The notes under the pieces were generated by a model. That model ran no database searches, was not told where the DNA came from, and was given only the letters and a program-made list of their open reading frames with translations. From positions 356,335 through 420,334 of the forward strand of contig NZ_SMTK01000005.1 of NCBI RefSeq assembly GCF_004357995.1: 64,000 nucleotides of DNA. Direction: 5' to 3'. Source of the DNA: Arthrobacter crusticola (GTDB lineage Bacteria > Actinomycetota > Actinomycetes > Actinomycetales > Micrococcaceae). Both the position numbers and the translations under genes were made by a program. This document shows, one piece after another, positions 9,603 to 17,070 of this stretch; positions within the stretch are counted from its first letter, which is position 1; each line of letters opens with the position of its first letter.

Positions 9603-10600
9603 GTTGTTTTCCTGTCCTTGGGACCTCGTGTGATTTTTTCGACAGCCCTGAGCTTCGCCGACGCCGCCCTGGGGTTTTCCTGTATCTCCTGCTCCGTCGG
9701 AGCCTCGGTGCCCCGGGTGAGAAGCCGCAGATATGGCTTGTGCTCCTCGAGTTCCACCGGGAACCCGACCGGAGCCGAAGACTTGCTTCCGGCCGCGAAG
9801 GCGCTCTTCACGATCCGGTCCTCGAGGGAGTGGTAGGACAGCGCGACGATCCGGCCACCGACACTCAGGGCGTCGATGGCGGCCGGCACGGCCCGCTGGA
9901 GCACGGTCAGCTCTTCGTTGACCTCGATCCGCAGCGCCTGGAAGGTGCGCTTGGCGGGGTGGCCGCCGGTGCGGGCGGCCGAGGCTGGCACGACCGAGCG
10001 GATGACTTCGACGAGCCGGCCCGTGGTCGTGATGGGAGCGGCGGCGCGTGCCTCGACGATGGCGGAGGAGATCCGTCCGGCGAACTTCTCCTCGCCCCAG
10101 GAGCGGATGATCCGCAGGAGGTCCTCGCGGGAGTAGGTGTTGACGATCGTGGCGGCGGTGGCCCCGCGGCTGGTGTCCATCCGCATGTCGAGCGGCGCGT
10201 CGTAGGAGTAGGCGAATCCCCGCTCGCGTTCGTCGAGCTGCAGCGAGGAGACCCCAAGGTCGAAGAGGACGGCGTCGACGCCGGGAATCCCGAGATCGGC
10301 GAGGGCCTCGCCGATCTCGTCGTAGACGGCGTGGACGAGGTCAAGCCGGTCATCGAACCGGCTGAGACGGGCACCGGCGAGGCTCAGGGCCTGGGGGTCG
10401 CGGTCGATCCCCACGAGGTGCGCCGTGGGGAAGGCCTCGAGCATGGTTTCGGAGTGTCCGCCCATCCCGAGGGTCGCATCGACAATGACGGGACGGCGGT
10501 CTGCCGCGGCGGCGGCCTCGACGGCGGGAGCCAGGAGCATGACGGAGCGTTCGCGCAGAACCGGGATGTGCCGATCGCCGGTCGGGCGCTCATCGCTCAT
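9599..10600 (-). CDS. rsmH: 16S rRNA (cytosine(1402)-N(4))-methyltransferase RsmH
   Basis: RsmH (MraW) methylates N4 of C1402 in the ribosomal P site using S-adenosylmethionine. The 333-residue protein shows the SAM-binding motif [11 protein letters not shown] near residues 41-51, GIDRDPQAL, the [19 protein letters not shown] signature, the substrate segment [16 protein letters not shown] and the closing [11 protein letters not shown]. The ATG at 10600 has a strong Shine-Dalgarno (AGGAAGGAG, 7 nt upstream). About 285 bp separate it from mraZ; I saw no gene in that gap. Confidence 0.97.
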   Translation of the reverse strand: MSDERPTGDRHIPVLRERSVMLLAPAVEAAAAADRRPVIVDATLGMGGHSETMLEAFPTAHLVGIDRDPQALSLAGARLSRFDDRLDLVHAVYDEIGEALADLGIPGVDAVLFDLGVSSLQLDERERGFAYSYDAPLDMRMDTSRGATAATIVNTYSREDLLRIIRSWGEEKFAGRISSAIVEARAAAPITTTGRLVEVIRSVVPASAARTGGHPAKRTFQALRIEVNEELTVLQRAVPAAIDALSVGGRIVALSYHSLEDRIVKSAFAAGSKSSAPVGFPVELEEHKPYLRLLTRGTEAPTEQEIQENPRAASAKLRAVEKITRGPKDRKTT

Positions 10601-10885
10601 GCACTGACTCCTTCCTGAGTGTGGCTGTCCACCCGCACCACCTAAGCGGTGTTGGTGCGGTCGGTTGGTACGAATGGTCCACGCGTCGGGAGGTGTCCTT
10701 GAATCAGATCCCCATCCGGCCGGCCGTCCGTCCGCCTGGCTCCGGGGAAGTGAAGCCAGGTGAATCAGGGCGTCCGGCGGCTGGAGATCTCATCCAAGAA
10801 ATTCACGCCGCGTCGTTTTTGTGCAGTTGTTCCGGACCGGGCGGTCTGGTCTTTTCGGTGGTTCCGGCCGGGGAGCCGGTGCCGC

Positions 10886-11317
10886 CTAGAAGATTCCCGG
10901 CAGTCCCTCATCATCCGTTTCGGAGAACGCTGTTTCCTTCTCCTCCAGATAGCTGTTCCAGGCTTCCGCATCCCAGATCTCGGCCCGGCTTCCCGCGCCG
11001 ATCACTGCGAGCTCCCGATCCAATCCGGCATACGAGCGAAGCGCGGGCGGAATAGTTATCCGGCCCTGCTTATCCGGCACTTCATCCGAAGCCCCGGAGA
11101 GGAAAACCCGAATGTAATCCCGTGCCTGACGGGAAGAAATCGGAGCCGACCTCATTTGCTCGTGAACCTTTTCGAATTCGCTCTGGCTAAAAACGTAAAT
11201 GCAACGTTCCTGCCCTCTGGTCAGCACCAAACCGGACGAGAGTTCCTCCCGGAACTTCGCCGGCAGGATCAACCTGCCCTTCTCATCGAGACGGGGGGTA
11301 TGGGTCCCGAGGAACAT
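10886..11317 (-). CDS. mraZ: Transcriptional regulator MraZ
   Basis: MraZ is a DNA-binding regulator of the dcw operon, a ring-forming protein with two SpoVT/AbrB-type domains. The 143-residue product is the usual length and starts [20 protein letters not shown]. The second swapped-hairpin repeat is visible around residues 76-95 ([18 protein letters not shown]). It is the first gene of the dcw cluster. Three 10-bp-spaced GTGGRG repeats lie 60-90 bp upstream, consistent with autoregulation as described for other bacteria. Confidence 0.95.
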   Translation of the reverse strand: MFLGTHTPRLDEKGRLILPAKFREELSSGLVLTRGQERCIYVFSQSEFEKVHEQMRSAPISSRQARDYIRVFLSGASDEVPDKQGRITIPPALRSYAGLDRELAVIGAGSRAEIWDAEAWNSYLEEKETAFSETDDEGLPGIF

Positions 11318-11369
11318 CCCCCACCGCCTGTTCTGACTCGGGCGAAGGCCGGTTCGTTACCGATTCGCT

Positions 11370-11408
11370 CTTATATTCCCCACTTTACTCCACAACGCTC
11401 CACAGTCA
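11370..11408 (-). promoter_or_regulatory. Probable MraZ operator and promoter of the dcw operon
   Basis: Read on the minus strand, three direct repeats GTGGAG (11398-11403), GTGGAG (11388-11393) and GTGGGG (11378-11383) recur at exactly 10-bp intervals, so they face the same side of the helix. MraZ in other bacteria binds short G-rich direct repeats with this 10-bp period. An AT-rich TATAAG, usable as a -10 element, follows directly. The operator would therefore cover the core promoter. No footprint exists here; the call rests on repeat geometry and position upstream of mraZ. Confidence 0.65.
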
Positions 11409-11570
11409 ATCCACCGACACCACCGGTCCCTCCACTTTTGTTTCGGGCGCGTTGGAAGCACTTTTGGTACGCATGTGAAAGCGCCGCAGCACCCTGGCGG
11501 AGACGTGCGGAAGGTCGGAAAGCTCCCGGGATGCGCCCGGAAGGCGCGCGCCGGCAGGGGCCTTAAATGA

Positions 11571-11598
11571 CGAAAGACCCGCGGGTGCGGGTCTTTCG
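11571..11598 (-). terminator. Hairpin terminator downstream of the DUF3040 gene
   Basis: A perfect 12-bp stem (CGAAAGACCCGC pairing with GCGGGTCTTTCG) closes on a four-base loop. It lies 56 bp after the stop of the minus-strand DUF3040 gene and upstream of the mraZ promoter, so it would insulate the dcw operon. There is only a short T-rich tail, as is common in high-GC actinobacteria. The rest of the 336-bp interval 11318-11653 holds the mraZ control region and nothing else I can recognise. Confidence 0.75.
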
Positions 11599-11653
11599 GA
11601 AAGGTCAGTCCGGGGCCGGTTTGCTTACCGGTGACGGGCCGTCAAGGGCGGGA

Positions 11654-12031
11654 TCAGGGTTGATCCCGCTTCCGCTCCTCCCACTTGTCTTCGAGGCTGC
11701 TCATGAAGCCGCTCCTGCCGGCGGAGGCAGGCTTGGACGGGAGCCCCGCGGTGTGCCCTGTCTCGACGGTCTTGGCTTTCGTCGTCGCGAAGTAGACGCC
11801 GGCGCCCATCACGATGAAGCCGGCCACCCCCACCACGATGAGCTGGGATCCGATGCCCGCAAGGAGGACCAGGATTCCCGCAATGGTGACAAGCGAGCCG
11901 ATGACGAGCCTTCGGGTCGACATCGACCGCCGTGTACTTGACGCCATCGAGTGTGCGAATTTCGGATCGTCGGCGTGAAGCTGCTGTTCGAGCTGATCGA
12001 GCAACCTCTGCTCGTGTTCCGAGAGTGCCAT
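11654..12031 (-). CDS. DUF3040 family membrane protein
   Basis: This 125-residue protein begins MALSEHEQRLLDQLEQQL, the characteristic opening of the actinobacterial DUF3040 family, whose function is not established. Two hydrophobic helices follow (about residues 42-60 and 62-82, RLVIGSLVTIAGILVLLAGI and onward), then a basic C-terminal tail with SSLEDKWEERKRDQP. I chose the ATG at 12031 over the GTG one codon upstream because AAGGAGG gives about 5 nt spacing to it and it matches the family start. It appears monocistronic, with a terminator behind it. Confidence 0.85.
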   Translation of the reverse strand: MALSEHEQRLLDQLEQQLHADDPKFAHSMASSTRRSMSTRRLVIGSLVTIAGILVLLAGIGSQLIVVGVAGFIVMGAGVYFATTKAKTVETGHTAGLPSKPASAGRSGFMSSLEDKWEERKRDQP

Positions 12032-12213
12032 CACGGCCTCCTTGATGTAAGTGCCAACGTTCCTTCATCCAACCAACGAGTCCGGCCCCGGGATGGTTCC
12101 CGGCGGGGCCCGCCGTTCCGGTCCGCGCCGCGCGGCCGTGGGGCTGCGCAGCGCGGATGCCGGAGATCGATTGACCTACACCAAGAGTAGTTCTCACCAC
12201 GGTAACTTGAAAG

Positions 12214-13461
12214 TCACAATGTAGCGTTACCGGGCGGATTTCCGCGCCGGGCCGCGCGCGGCGCCGGAGGGCCCAGCAGACCCGCCGGCCGCACCCCGGC
12301 GGCGCCGAATTTCCGGTTCACCGCATCGAGGGCAACCTCCGCCGTCCGCCAGTTGTCATCCTGCCTGTCGATCGTCATCTGGTGGGCCCCCGCTCCCCCG
12401 GATCCAAGCTGTTCGGCCCGCAGCCCGATCAGCCGCACGGCCAGGGGACGCTCCCCGAGCGCACTCAGCAGGGCCGTCGCTGCGCCGTAGAGCGCGTGGG
12501 CGCTGTCGACGGGCTCGGCAAGCTTCTTCGAACGGGTCAGGGTGGAGAAGTCGGCATAGCGGAGCTTGAGGGAGACGCCCTGCGCCGAGAGGCCCGCGGC
12601 GCGCAGCCGGGTGGCGGTCCGGTGGGCGAGCCGCAGGAGTTCCCGGTGCAGGACGGCGGTATCGGTCACATCCTGCGCGAAAGTCTCCTCCGCCCCGATG
12701 CTCTTCTCGGCACGGGAGACGACGACCTTGCGTGGGTCCCTGCCCCAGGCCAGTTCGTGGACGTGCCGGCCGGAGGTGCCCAGGAGCTTGGTGAGCGCCG
12801 AGACCGGGGTGGAGGCGAGGTCCTCCACGGTCCGGATGCCCAGACGGGCGAGGGTCTCCTGGGTCTTGGCGCCCACTCCCCACAGCACGGAGACCGGCTG
12901 GGCGTGGAGGAAGGAGACCGTGTCGCTTCCGGGCACCAGCAGGAGTCCATTGGGTTTGGCCTGGGTCGAGGCGATCTTCGCGACGAATTTGGTGGTGGCA
13001 GCGCCCACGCTGGCCGTGATGCCGAGGCTCCTGCTGATTTCCGCGCGGATCTGCTCCCCGATCTCCCGGGGGTGTCCCAGCCGGCGCGTGGCTCCGGCGA
13101 CGTCGAGGAAGGCCTCATCGACGCTGAGCTGTTCGACCAGCGGGGTGACCGATCGGAAGATCTCCATCACCGCCGCCGACACCTCCGCATAGCGGTCGTG
13201 ATGGGGCTCGAGGACCACGGCCGACGGGCAGCGCCGCATCGCCACGGCCATCGGCATGGCGGAGCGGACGCCGAACCGGCGGGCTTCGTAGGAGGCGGAC
13301 AGGACGACCGAGCGGCCCGACGGGCTGCCGACAATAACCGGAACGCCCCGGAGTTCGGGCCGGCTCATCAGTTCGACCGAGACATAGAAAGCGTCCATGT
13401 CGATGTGCAGGATGGTGCACTCTGCGCCGGCCGGCAGCTGGTCCCGAGTCCCGTTCACCAC
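12214..13461 (-). CDS. dinB: DNA polymerase IV (Y-family), DinB
   Basis: DinB is an error-prone translesion polymerase without proofreading. The 415-residue protein has the catalytic palm motifs LHIDMDAFYVSVE (Asp21, Asp23) and SVDEAFLD (Asp115, Glu116), the helix-hairpin-helix region around LWGVGAKTQETLARLGI and a little-finger domain. The last 40 residues (PAGLLGPPAPRAARRG and onward) are basic and low-complexity. I cannot see a clear QL[SD]LF-type beta-clamp motif at the C-terminus. The start is a GTG without a convincing Shine-Dalgarno, so leaderless translation or a slightly different start is possible. Confidence 0.94.
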   Translation of the reverse strand: MVNGTRDQLPAGAECTILHIDMDAFYVSVELMSRPELRGVPVIVGSPSGRSVVLSASYEARRFGVRSAMPMAVAMRRCPSAVVLEPHHDRYAEVSAAVMEIFRSVTPLVEQLSVDEAFLDVAGATRRLGHPREIGEQIRAEISRSLGITASVGAATTKFVAKIASTQAKPNGLLLVPGSDTVSFLHAQPVSVLWGVGAKTQETLARLGIRTVEDLASTPVSALTKLLGTSGRHVHELAWGRDPRKVVVSRAEKSIGAEETFAQDVTDTAVLHRELLRLAHRTATRLRAAGLSAQGVSLKLRYADFSTLTRSKKLAEPVDSAHALYGAATALLSALGERPLAVRLIGLRAEQLGSGGAGAHQMTIDRQDDNWRTAEVALDAVNRKFGAAGVRPAGLLGPPAPRAARRGNPPGNATL

Positions 13462-13581
13462 GGAGCCATCGTATCCGAGGTCCCCGACACCGGCGGCCGG
13501 GGCCCGGGCCCGGCTGGGGGCCCCGGCCGAGGGGGTTTAGAGTTGGATCCGTTCACGCCTGCCTAGCCGTACGGGGAATCC

Positions 13582-14706
13582 ATGCAGTCCGCCACCCGAC
13601 CCGCCGACCCGGACAACCGCCTCACGGACTCGGTCCGCCGTCACCAGGGCGCCTTCCTCTCGTCCATGTCCGAGGAAACCGGCGCGTTCCTCGCAGCGCA
13701 GGAGGAACTCCTCACCGAGATCTCCCCCGAGTCACTGTCGCTGCTGTCCGCCATCCGCGGGCTGACCTCCGGGGGAAAACGGATCCGCGCCCTTCTCTGC
13801 TTCTGGGGCTGGCGTGCCGCCGGCGGGACGGGTGACCTGCAGCCGGTGGCACGGGCGGGAGCAGCGCTCGAGTTTTTCCAGGCCGCGGCCCTGATGCACG
13901 ATGACGTCATCGACCGGTCGGAGACGCGCCGCGGGGCACCCAGCATCCACCGGCAGTTCCGGCAGCAGCACCTGGGCGCCGGGTGGCACCTCGACGCCGA
14001 CCGTTTCGGTACGTCGTCGGCCATCCTCGCCGGAGATCTGTGCCTTGCCTTCAGCGAAGAGCTGTTCACCGGGGCGTGCGTCGGGGCCGGGGCGACCTCC
14101 GCGCGGGCCATCTTCAACCGGATGCGCACCGAGGTGATGGCCGGCCAGTACCTCGACCTCCTCGAGGAGGCAGTGGGCCCGGACCTGCCGCCGGCCACCG
14201 CGGCCGATCGGGCCCTCAACATCCTTCGGTACAAGTCGGCGAAGTATTCGATCGAGCGCCCGGTGATGCTCGGCGGGGCGCTGGCCGGGGCGGACGCCGC
14301 CACCCTGGCGCGGTTTTCCGCGTTTGCGCTGCCGCTCGGCGAGGCCTTCCAGCTGCGCGACGACGTCCTCGGGGTCTTCGGCGACCCGGCGGTGACCGGG
14401 AAGCCTGCCGGAGACGACCTCCGGGAAGGCAAGCGGACCTACCTCGTGGCCCGCGCCCTGGCCGGGAGCGGCCCGCGTGATCAGGGCGTGCTCAACTCGC
14501 TGCTGGGCGATCCGGCCCTGGACGACGAAGGGGTCTCCCGGCTGCGCGGGCTCATCACAGCCAGTGGGGCGCTGCGGGATACCGAGCAGCTGATCCAGGA
14601 CCGTTCGGCCGAGGCCTTTGCCGCCCTTGGCGTCCTTGAGACCGATGAGGTCTCGGCGGCAGCCCTGGGGCTCCTTGCGGAAGCGGCAGTGACCCGGACC
14701 TTCTAA
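13582..14706 (+). CDS. Polyprenyl diphosphate synthase (IdsA/geranylgeranyl-diphosphate type)
   Basis: This enzyme condenses isopentenyl diphosphate with allylic diphosphates to make C20 or longer prenyl chains for quinones, carotenoids or carrier lipids. The 374-residue protein has GGKRIRALL near 64-72, the first aspartate-rich motif DDVID at 107-111 and the second DD motif at 260-261 in the context FQLRDDVLGVFGD. This matches actinobacterial IdsA-type synthases rather than octaprenyl synthases; chain length cannot be read from sequence alone. In M. tuberculosis idsA2 lies next to Rv2175c and pknL, the same neighbourhood as here. A weak GTCCGGC/GCCGGAC hairpin follows the stop. Confidence 0.9.
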   Translation: MQSATRPADPDNRLTDSVRRHQGAFLSSMSEETGAFLAAQEELLTEISPESLSLLSAIRGLTSGGKRIRALLCFWGWRAAGGTGDLQPVARAGAALEFFQAAALMHDDVIDRSETRRGAPSIHRQFRQQHLGAGWHLDADRFGTSSAILAGDLCLAFSEELFTGACVGAGATSARAIFNRMRTEVMAGQYLDLLEEAVGPDLPPATAADRALNILRYKSAKYSIERPVMLGGALAGADAATLARFSAFALPLGEAFQLRDDVLGVFGDPAVTGKPAGDDLREGKRTYLVARALAGSGPRDQGVLNSLLGDPALDDEGVSRLRGLITASGALRDTEQLIQDRSAEAFAALGVLETDEVSAAALGLLAEAAVTRTF

Positions 14707-14845
14707 CCGTCCGGCACCGCCGGACCGTGCGCCGGGCGGACCCTCAGGCGCACGGGGGACGCACCGGCCGGCGCCCGGAGGACGGCTGTCTACCCGACGC
14801 CGTCCGTCCCGCGCCGTCTACCCGGAGCTGCGTAGGGGGCTCCGT

Positions 14846-15199
14846 CTACCAGGCCGCGGCCTGGGCCCGGCGCCGAATCTCGGTCTTGCGGCCTTCGCGG
14901 AGGGCGTCGATGGGACGGCCCGGCAGCGAGTCGTCCTCGGTATAGAGCCAGCGGATGATCTCCTCATCCTCGAACCCGGAGTCCGAGAGCACCACAACGG
15001 TGCCTTTGAGGCTGTCGAGGACGGCCCCGTCGACAAAGAATTCCTCGGGGACGCTCCGGATCTTCCGGTCGGTGATCCTCAGGGCGACCAGGGCGCGCTC
15101 GTCGAGCAGCGCATGGACCTTCGTGATGGGGACGCCAAGCAGTTCGGCGACCTCCGGGAGATTTCTCCAGTGGGGCACAAGTTCTTCGATTTCAGTCAC
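14846..15199 (-). CDS. Rv2175c-like winged-helix DNA-binding protein
   Basis: The 117-residue product opens MTEIEELVPHWRNLPEVAELLGV and has a short helix-turn-helix (LPEVAELLGVPITKVHALLDERAL, about 14-37) followed by a conserved alpha/beta C-terminal part ending in a basic tail. This is the family of M. tuberculosis Rv2175c, a DNA-binding protein phosphorylated by PknL, whose gene is next to pknL there. Here a PknL-like kinase lies 1.9 kb away. It is divergent from the LysM lytic transglycosylase, so it could act on that shared intergenic region; this is inference. Its targets are unknown. Confidence 0.85.
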   Translation of the reverse strand: MTEIEELVPHWRNLPEVAELLGVPITKVHALLDERALVALRITDRKIRSVPEEFFVDGAVLDSLKGTVVVLSDSGFEDEEIIRWLYTEDDSLPGRPIDALREGRKTEIRRRAQAAAW

Positions 15200-15329
15200 C
15201 TTCTAAGGGTGCCACGACCCGGCACGCACCCTCTACTCACGGCCCGCAGGGAACCGACACGCCGTACGGGCTCCTGATGTGGACTTCCCACCTGTTGTGA
15301 TACGCCCGTCATCGTGTACATTCACTACA

Positions 15330-15356
15330 GTCACATATGTAACTGGAGTCACAGAA
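15330..15356 (+). promoter_or_regulatory. Triple 9-bp direct repeat resembling MtrA boxes
   Basis: Three contiguous 9-mers, GTCACATAT, GTAACTGGA and GTCACAGAA, stand in perfect 9-bp register at 15330, 15339 and 15348. The shared core is GT[CA]AC. The actinobacterial response regulator MtrA binds tandem GTCAC/GTAAC-type repeats and controls cell wall hydrolase and LysM genes. The site is 109 bp upstream of the lytic transglycosylase start and inside its divergent intergenic region, which fits. No MtrA gene is in this window. Confidence 0.6.
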
Positions 15357-15464
15357 GACCCATTGCCTAACATTTGCACCTTGGCTTGCCGGGACAGGAG
15401 AACGATTGCTCCCGGCGGTCCGACGACCGTGCGGCTCCGGCCGCCTCTAGATGAGGAAATGCCC

Positions 15465-17003
15465 ATGACTGCCCAGCCACCGTCTACACCCCTGAGCGGA
15501 GCCTCCCGGCGCGCCGCAGGCACCTCCTCCTCCCGGCGGCGGAACCTGGCCGTGTCCACGGCCGCCATCCCGGCCGTCATCCTTTCCTCGGTGGCGCTGG
15601 CGGAATCCGCAGCGGCCCACCAGCCCGCCCCCGCCACCTCGGTGCGGCTACAGGTCCCCACCGTGCAGGCCTCCCCGGCCCGCGCCCTCATTCCGGCGGC
15701 CGAGGTTGCCGCCCGGGTTCCCGCCCTGAAGGTTCCTGCCGTGACAACGCCGGCGGCGTATACGATCAAGGCCGGCGACACCATGGGCGCCATCGCCCGC
15801 AAACACGGAATCGAGCTCGGCGCCCTGCTCAAGCTCAACCGGATGAGCCCCACCACGGTGATCTACCCGGGACAGAAGATCCGGCTGGTGACTGGATCCA
15901 CCCCTGCGCCCGCGGCTCCTGCGGCGGTCCGCGCCCAGACCACCGGCAGCTACGTCGTCAAGCCCGGTGACACCCTTGGCGCCATCGCCTCACGCCACGG
16001 CGTGAGCCTCGACAGCCTGCTCAAGGCCAACAACCTCTCCATGACCTCGATCATCCACCCGGGCCAGAAGATCGTCGTGGGCGGAAAAACGGCCGTCAAG
16101 CCGTCGGCCCCGGCTCCGGCCAAGCCCGCTCCCGCCGCCCCGGCCGCCAGCTACGTCGTCAAGCCCGGTGACACCCTCGGGGCGATCGCCTCACGCCACG
16201 GCGTGAGCCTCGACAGCCTGCTCAAGGCCAACAACCTCTCCATGACCTCGGTCATCCACCCGGGCCAGAAACTGGTTCTCAGTGGAAAGCCCGCCGCCCC
16301 GGCCCCGGCCGCGCCCACCGCGCCCACGGCCCCGGCGGGCAGCTACACCATCAAGGCCGGAGACACCCTGGGCGCCATCGCGGCCCGCCACGGGGTGAGC
16401 CTCGCCGCGCTGCTGCAGGCGAACAACCTGCAGGCGTCAACGGTGATCTACCCGGGCAAGAAGCTCACGATCCCCACCGGCAACGGCGGCTCCCCCACGG
16501 CGCCGCCCCCAACGAACCTCGTCCCCTCGACCTTCCTCGGGGTCACCTACCCGCAGGCCGTGGTCGCGGACGCGAACCGCAACAAGCAGATCCTCAACTC
16601 GCTGCCGGCCCCGAGCCCCGCCCAGATGCGCACGATCGTAGCGAACACCGCCCGGTCAATGGGCGTCGACCCCAGCCTCGCCATGGCCTTCGCCTTCCAG
16701 GAATCGGGCTTCAACCAGCGCGCGGTCTCCCCCGCCAACGCCATCGGCACCATGCAGGTCATCCCGATGTCCGGGCAGTGGGCCAGCGACCTCGTCGGGC
16801 GCAAGCTCAACCTCCTCAATCCGCAGGACAACGTGACGGCCGGCGTGGCGATCATCCGCTCGCTGCTCGCCACGAGCCCGTCCCAGGACATCGCGATCGC
16901 GTCCTACTACCAGGGCCAGTACTCCGTGAAGACCCACGGAATGTTCAGCGACACCAAGAACTACGTCGCCGCCATCAAGGCCCACCAGAAGAACTTCCGG
17001 TAG
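15465..17003 (+). CDS. Secreted lytic transglycosylase with four LysM domains
   Basis: A predicted cell wall hydrolase that binds peptidoglycan through LysM repeats and cleaves glycan strands. From the chosen start the protein has 512 residues: a basic N-terminus and signal peptide (hydrophobic stretch VSTAAIPAVILSSVALA, likely cleavage after AESAAA), four LysM modules (each with a GDT-GAIA core) separated by Ala/Pro linkers, and a C-terminal lysozyme-like transglycosylase domain of about 160 residues. The putative catalytic Glu is in AFAFQESGFN, followed by GTMQVIP. I chose ATG 15465 because GAGGAA sits 6 nt upstream; an in-frame ATG two codons earlier lacks that spacing. The upstream region holds three MtrA-like boxes. 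Confidence 0.9.
   Translation: MTAQPPSTPLSGASRRAAGTSSSRRRNLAVSTAAIPAVILSSVALAESAAAHQPAPATSVRLQVPTVQASPARALIPAAEVAARVPALKVPAVTTPAAYTIKAGDTMGAIARKHGIELGALLKLNRMSPTTVIYPGQKIRLVTGSTPAPAAPAAVRAQTTGSYVVKPGDTLGAIASRHGVSLDSLLKANNLSMTSIIHPGQKIVVGGKTAVKPSAPAPAKPAPAAPAASYVVKPGDTLGAIASRHGVSLDSLLKANNLSMTSVIHPGQKLVLSGKPAAPAPAAPTAPTAPAGSYTIKAGDTLGAIAARHGVSLAALLQANNLQASTVIYPGKKLTIPTGNGGSPTAPPPTNLVPSTFLGVTYPQAVVADANRNKQILNSLPAPSPAQMRTIVANTARSMGVDPSLAMAFAFQESGFNQRAVSPANAIGTMQVIPMSGQWASDLVGRKLNLLNPQDNVTAGVAIIRSLLATSPSQDIAIASYYQGQYSVKTHGMFSDTKNYVAAIKAHQKNFR
15947..16271 (+). repeat. Near-identical duplication of a LysM module
   Basis: The 124-bp segment 15947-16070 (LysM 2) recurs at 16148-16271 (LysM 3) with only five differences, a 201-bp period including the linker. 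LysM 1 and LysM 4 are clearly more diverged. This points to a recent internal duplication or gene conversion that could change repeat number by slippage or recombination. Confidence 0.9.
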
Positions 17004-17006
17004 GAA

Positions 17007-17047
17007 CGGTGGAGGGCGGGGTCGGGTGTTGATCCTGCCCTCCACCG
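17007..17047 (+). terminator. Hairpin between the LysM gene and the kinase gene
   Basis: An 11-bp perfect stem (CGGTGGAGGGC with GCCCTCCACCG) encloses a 19-base loop, starting 4 bp after the stop of the LysM transglycosylase gene and ending 24 bp before the kinase GTG. It may terminate or attenuate read-through into the kinase gene. There is no T-tract, so function is uncertain. Confidence 0.5.
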
Positions 17048-17070
17048 CAGCCAGGACTTAGTATCAATAG

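Noticed and set aside
12201..12216. GTAAC-N6-GTCAC resembling an MtrA site
   Set aside because: It overlaps the dinB stop codon and has no third unit, so chance is likely.
15200..15464. Possible c-di-AMP (ydaO-type) riboswitch before the LysM gene
   Set aside because: Such riboswitches often precede actinobacterial wall hydrolase genes, but I could not find the conserved motifs; the leader shows only the three 9-bp repeats.
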